DNA from: Przewalskia tangutica
Taxonomy: Eukaryota; Streptophyta; Magnoliopsida; Solanales; Solanaceae
Direction: 5' to 3'
DNA length: 64,000 nt
Assembly: GCA_029844215.1 (NCBI GenBank)
Contig: CM056725.1
Span: 62,037,609 to 62,101,608 of the forward strand
Shown here: positions 60,635-64,000 of the stretch, in pieces
Numbering within the stretch: the stretch's first letter is position 1
How the letters are laid out: the number at the start of each line of letters is the position of its first letter
Program-made: the position numbers and the translations under genes
The notes under the pieces: model-generated
What the model was told of the DNA's origin: nothing
What the model saw: the letters and a program-made list of their open reading frames with translations, nothing else
Databases searched by the model: none

Positions 60635-61353
60635 GCCCTCCCATTCGTCACAATATTACGTTTTCCGACAATTTCACAATTCCGATAATTTTTTTTACAA
60701 GTCTCAAATCTTTACACTTGTGAGTTCTTTCGTACGTTCTTAAAACAAGTCCTGTAATTACGGGGTGTAACAGGGGCCCTGTCCCGTCGTTGTTGTTATT
60801 ATATTCGTAGAGGTCTGTAGTACTGTTGTGGGCAGGGTTTGTAAAAGGGATGTAACTGTTCAAGCTTTTATATATATATGCCGAAAGGCAACTTTTCTCA
60901 GATAAACTATTTCTCACTTCATGTCTTGTTTTATATTCTGCTGGTTACTCTGATGTATGTCTACTTGGGTGCCCGGGTAAGGCACCAGTCACGGGCCCGG
61001 GTTCGGGTCGTGACAATAACCTTTTAAGAATTCAAGGTTCATAGTCTTAAAACTTCATAACATAAACTCTTTAAATTAAGTAACATATATTTTTATGAGC
61101 TGTGAATAGGTTATACTCGTTTATAACGATCTTATTAAAGCAGCCATGATCTAGAAAATGTAATACAATTTTGTCTTATCTTAGTTTCTATGCAGATGAA
61201 GAATTTTACTCATTTTAATATAATTGATTGTCGATACATTTTTTTATTAACGCTGCAATGTCTTGTTCGATACCTATTCTCGTTAGTGCAGTAAATTAGC
61301 AAAGTCAACTAGACTCCAAATACTTCCTAACGACTCTTACCAACATCCCCCAT

Positions 61354-61962
61354 TGTTACACCCCGTAATTCCAGGACATGTTTATAATAACGTACGTAAG
61401 AACTAAAAAATGTTAAGAATTGAGACTAGTAAAAATTTATCGGAATTATGGAATTGTCGGAAAATGAAATATTGCGACGAATGGGAGGGCGACACGTGTC
61501 ACCCCCTTGTTGGTCTTGGACGAATTGGACATGGCCTAAATGGTCATTTGACCATAATTTAAGATGACCAAGTCTTGCTAAGTCTTAGAGCTTGAATAGT
61601 TGACTAAGTCCAAGGGCCACTTGGCTAGATTTTTTTAAGTGAAATAAATCCAAGCCACACAATTGTTCTCATCTTCACCCTCCATAGTGTTATATATGTA
61701 TTCTAGTAGCAAGACAAGGCTCTTAACACTTAGAAAAATTTGAAGAACTCTTGTCTTGCTAAAGAGGAGCTCTCGGGTTTAGGGTTCTAAGGAACAAGAA
61801 AATTTTCGTTTGTTGTCCTATAACCTCCATACTTTAAACCAAGGTTTCTAAGAGTATTGTAAGAGTATCTTAATAGAAAGATCCCGGAAAAGTGGCGTTT
61901 TCGTATTAGTCGCAAGGTGAAAACCTAAGTCACTTTCATAGGTTTGGATTGGAAGTTAAAGG
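61354..61962 (+). mobile_element. C: start of a plus-strand LTR, cut by D
   Basis: Starts TGTTACACCCCG at 61354 within A. The 609 bp present correspond to the U3 start of G/H-type LTRs (for example GTCGCAAGGTGAAAACC near 61910). It is cut at 61962 by D and does not resume in the window. Confidence 0.7.
61491..61500 (+). promoter_or_regulatory. G-box palindrome in C
   Basis: GACACGTGTC inside GGGAGGGCGACACGTGTCAC. No clear TATAAATA box; TATATATG near 61690 is possible. Confidence 0.5.
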
Positions 61963-64000
61963 TGTTATACCCCGTAGTCCCAGGGTATGTATGCGAGGAC
62001 GTACGTACGAGAATACGACAGAAAGATTGGAAAGGAAGAAAGAGGCGATTTTTCCACGGAAAAGTTTCCGGTTTTTGTGAAGGAAAAAGGTTCGTTAATG
62101 GGAATTGGATTCCCAGATTTGGTATTCGGACTTCCTGGAATATTAGAGAATTATGGAATTTTATTTCCGGAAATGGTCACGTGGGGCCCACGGGAGAAAT
62201 TTACGGTTTTGTGGGGCCCGCTTTGATTTTGAGATTTTGGCCGTTTTGGATATTTTCGGAAGACGAAATATTTTGGACGAATCGGGGGGCGACACGTGTC
62301 ACCCCACGTGGCACCTTTGGGCGAAATATGTTTGTGCACAACACCTGTTAGAGTCGTTTTTAAACGTTTTCCACTTTCGTAGGGAATTTCCGCTATGTCA
62401 TTTAGTATTTTTGCGGATTTTTCCGAGAGGCGAACATTTTGGACCAACGAGAGGCGCTTGGCACCCTCTCATTGGTGGGCATAGTGGGCGTACGGACGAT
62501 TGAATGGGCAAGTGGTGGAAGATATTTGTGTAGATATTTGTGAGGGATTTGTGGAGTAGGGTTAGGGTGCACTTGGCTTGATCTTGGCCTTACACTTGTG
62601 TAGCACTTGGCTAGATCTTGGCCATTGGTTGGCCTTGGCTTGTGCTATAAATACCCCTCTCCTTTGATGAACTTCTTCATCCAAAATGCCTAAGTCTTGA
62701 GAGCCTTCCCCCTCCCCTTTTCGTGAGGCCCCCTTGGCGGAGAGTTCCCCAGTGGGGTAGGCGAGGTAGCCACCCCCTCCTTTGAGGTGCTAGCAGTGGG
62801 TACCCCACTGCTAGTTGCTTTCGTATAATACCCCTTTTATGGTATAGAAATACTCTCAGTATTGTTATAATGCCCAAATTACCTTAGCCGTATACCTTGT
62901 TGTATTCTAAGGTTATACCTATACGAAAAGCCGTAAATACTATTATACTTCCGTCGATCATGAAACCGAAACCCTAGGAAAATCTCTATAGTCAGTTGGA
63001 GTGTTGTGTAGAAGTTGGTTAGAACTTCTAAGGGTGGTTTAGAGCGGGTTGAGCGCCGGAGTTCGAGCTAAACGATTGCCCGTGATCGACTTTATATTTG
63101 GATAATTATGGGCTTAGCGAGGTAAATATCTTGTCCCTATGTAATTGGATATTACATGTTGTAGGAAAATATAGTTTAAGTATGCTATATATATAATCAA
63201 CATAGCTTGTGGCAATGTCCTTGGACTTAAGCTCTGAAGAATCTGCTTTTACATAGATGTATTCTGATGAGACTTGTGTAGTAATCTTGTGGAGTAGAAT
63301 TGTACCCGTCGGGTTAGATGTATAACCCACTCGTTGGCTTGATAGCCGGCCCCGATAGAGGAGGAGATTTACGCTGTTGCGGGGGGGGGAGGTGCTTCCG
63401 AATTTTTTCTGTAGAATTTTCTACGATGTTAATAAGCGCCTTGTGGCCTTATAGGTTGAAAAGGTAAGTGTGGAAGGATCCGCTTGGCTTAGGAGTAGCC
63501 GATCGTTTGGGCGTTTTGCTATTAGTCGATACTCGCCGCGAGGTATGTGAACCTCTTCCTATCTTTTCTAGCATGATTGTTGTGAACTATGTAATACGGT
63601 GACGTCATGTGCTAAGTGATTTGGTTGGTTTAAAACATAGGGTGTTATAATAGCTTTATGGGAAGTTAGTTATAACGACCTTATGTAAGTGAAAATGGTT
63701 TACTGATGTTAGAAGTTAAGAGACTTGATCTTATAAGATAAGAGACTTAACTTATCTGTTTTAATGTGGAGGTTTGTGTGAAACCTCATTCGTGAGTAAT
63801 GAGTACTTGGTTTTAAAGGGATAATGTTTCTTGATTTCGAATCGTAATGTGTATCGGCTGCACCACCGCAGGCGTTAATAAAGGAAAATGTATTGAATAA
63901 ATGATGTGTTGTATTAAAACCAAGTAGAAACCTCCATCCGCATGAAGCTAAGATGAGACAAAATGATATTACATTTTCTAGATCATGCATTGTAATAAGA
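61963..64000 (+). mobile_element. D: 5' part of a plus-strand LTR, runs off window
   Basis: Starts TGTTATACCCCG at 61963 and continues to the window edge in LTR order: TACGT hairpin, G-box, TATA, then the shared module near 63780-64000. Frames of 79-135 residues on both strands at 61944-62503 overlap the U3 and are not supported as genes. Confidence 0.75.
62291..62653 (+). promoter_or_regulatory. D promoter region
   Basis: GACACGTGTC at 62291-62300 followed by CACGTG again near 62306, and TATAAATA at 62646-62653. Confidence 0.6.

Larger units (their letters stand above)
51049..60772 (-). mobile_element. H: second member of the G family, carries solo LTR S
   Basis: LTR (51049-53673), 1223-bp internal region (53674-54896), LTR (54897-60772 with S inside; about 3440 bp without it). 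It interrupts B's 3' LTR at TATGGCG, which resumes at 60773 with GGGGCCCTG. The left edge reads CGAAATATCACGACC where CGGGG and TGTCACGACC would be expected, so the TSD is not readable. The first LTR lacks about 836 bp including the tandem array. It is non-coding and homologous to G throughout. Confidence 0.83.
54897..60772 (-). repeat. H 5' LTR, split by S
   Basis: Pieces 54897-57341 and 59778-60772 rejoin as CTTATCCAATTTCC, identical to the uninterrupted site near 52660 in H's other LTR. It ends GGGGTGTAACA at 60772. Stem-loop TAGCCGATAGGGCTA at 55034-55048. Confidence 0.88.
44399..61015 (+). mobile_element. B: gag-containing Gypsy element, hit by H
   Basis: The 5' LTR is 44399-47472 (3074 bp), starting TGTTATACCCCG and ending GGTCGTGACA, followed by a PBS and a gag remnant. 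The 3' LTR lacks about its first 700 bp and resumes at 48853; it is split by H and ends at 61015. A deletion removed pol, the polypurine tract and the LTR start together. Flanks ATAGT (44394-44398) and ATAAC (61016-61020) match at three of five bases, so the TSD is damaged or uncertain, but A is continuous across the site. Confidence 0.82.
48853..61015 (+). repeat. B 3' LTR, 5'-truncated and split by H
   Basis: 48853-51048 aligns with 45103 onward of the 5' LTR, nearly identically over long stretches, and 60773-61015 supplies the 3' end with hairpin TGCCGAAAGGCA (60879-60890). Confidence 0.85.
42775..61353 (-). mobile_element. A: minus-strand LTR split by B, then cut by C
   Basis: Starts TGTCACGACCCGACC at 42775. 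Pieces 42775-44398 and 61016-61353 are continuous when B is removed: the module that ends near 44398 with AAGTCTCATA resumes with ACCTTTTAAG, as in related LTRs. At 61353 it is cut again by C and its CA end is not seen. There is no PBS left of 42775, so it is the 3' LTR or a solo LTR. It has the stem-loop TAGCCGATAAGGCTA (42902-42916) and a 57-bp tandem array. Confidence 0.8.

Noticed and set aside
61944..62503. Plus- and minus-strand frames up to 135 residues
   Set aside because: They overlap the TG start, G-box and U3 of LTR D, on both strands, with no recognisable protein.

Overview
The window is plant nuclear DNA, and I see no single-copy host gene in it. It is a stack of nested Ty3/Gypsy LTR retrotransposons, read from TG...CA ends, 5-bp target duplications (TSDs), primer-binding sites (PBS) and degenerate gag-pol coding sequence. 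The LTR style (TGTTAYACCCCG start, GTCGTGACA end, 2.4-4 kb long) and the gag types suggest a Solanaceae-like eudicot; that is inference. Names L, J, K, F, E, G, M, A, B, H, S, C and D below are local labels.

Layout, left side. The end of a plus-strand LTR (1-2154) abuts the internal region of a minus-strand element L (2155-2422), whose LTR starts at 2423 and ends near 40031. That LTR was split twice. J (3395-13488, minus, Athila-like, TSD ATCAT) was itself hit by solo LTR K (3897-6863). F (13565-38274, minus, TSD ATTTT) is a gag/integrase deletion derivative. Its 5' LTR was hit by E (21750-27982, minus, TSD AAAAC, gag-PR-RT-RH plus the start of integrase) and by G (28520-37673, minus, non-coding, LTRs of about 3.97 kb).

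Layout, right side. After a 405-bp unassigned stretch (40032-40436), LTR-like M (from 40437) is interrupted by A (from 42775, minus). A is interrupted by B (44399-61015, plus, gag remnant), B by H (51049-60772, minus, non-coding, same family as G), and H by solo LTR S (57342-59772, plus, TSD CAATT). This is a five-level nest. A is interrupted again at 61354 by C (plus), and C at 61963 by D (plus), which runs off the window.

How the parts relate. E and S share one LTR subfamily. G and H share another: long LTRs around a 1.22-kb non-coding core, so they would have to use proteins supplied by other elements. F and B keep gag but not a complete pol. Most families share the same LTR plan: a hairpin near the 5' TG, a palindromic G-box (GACACGTGTC type), often a TATAAATA box, a site of fast-changing tandem repeats, and a run of stem-loops towards the 3' end. 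Coding remnants are colinear with functional genes but full of 1-2 base indels in GC-rich sequence, so decay and assembly error cannot be separated here. The most notable results are the reconstructed nest, the conserved stem-loop ladder with compensatory changes, the swapping tandem arrays inside LTRs, and the G/H non-autonomous family.
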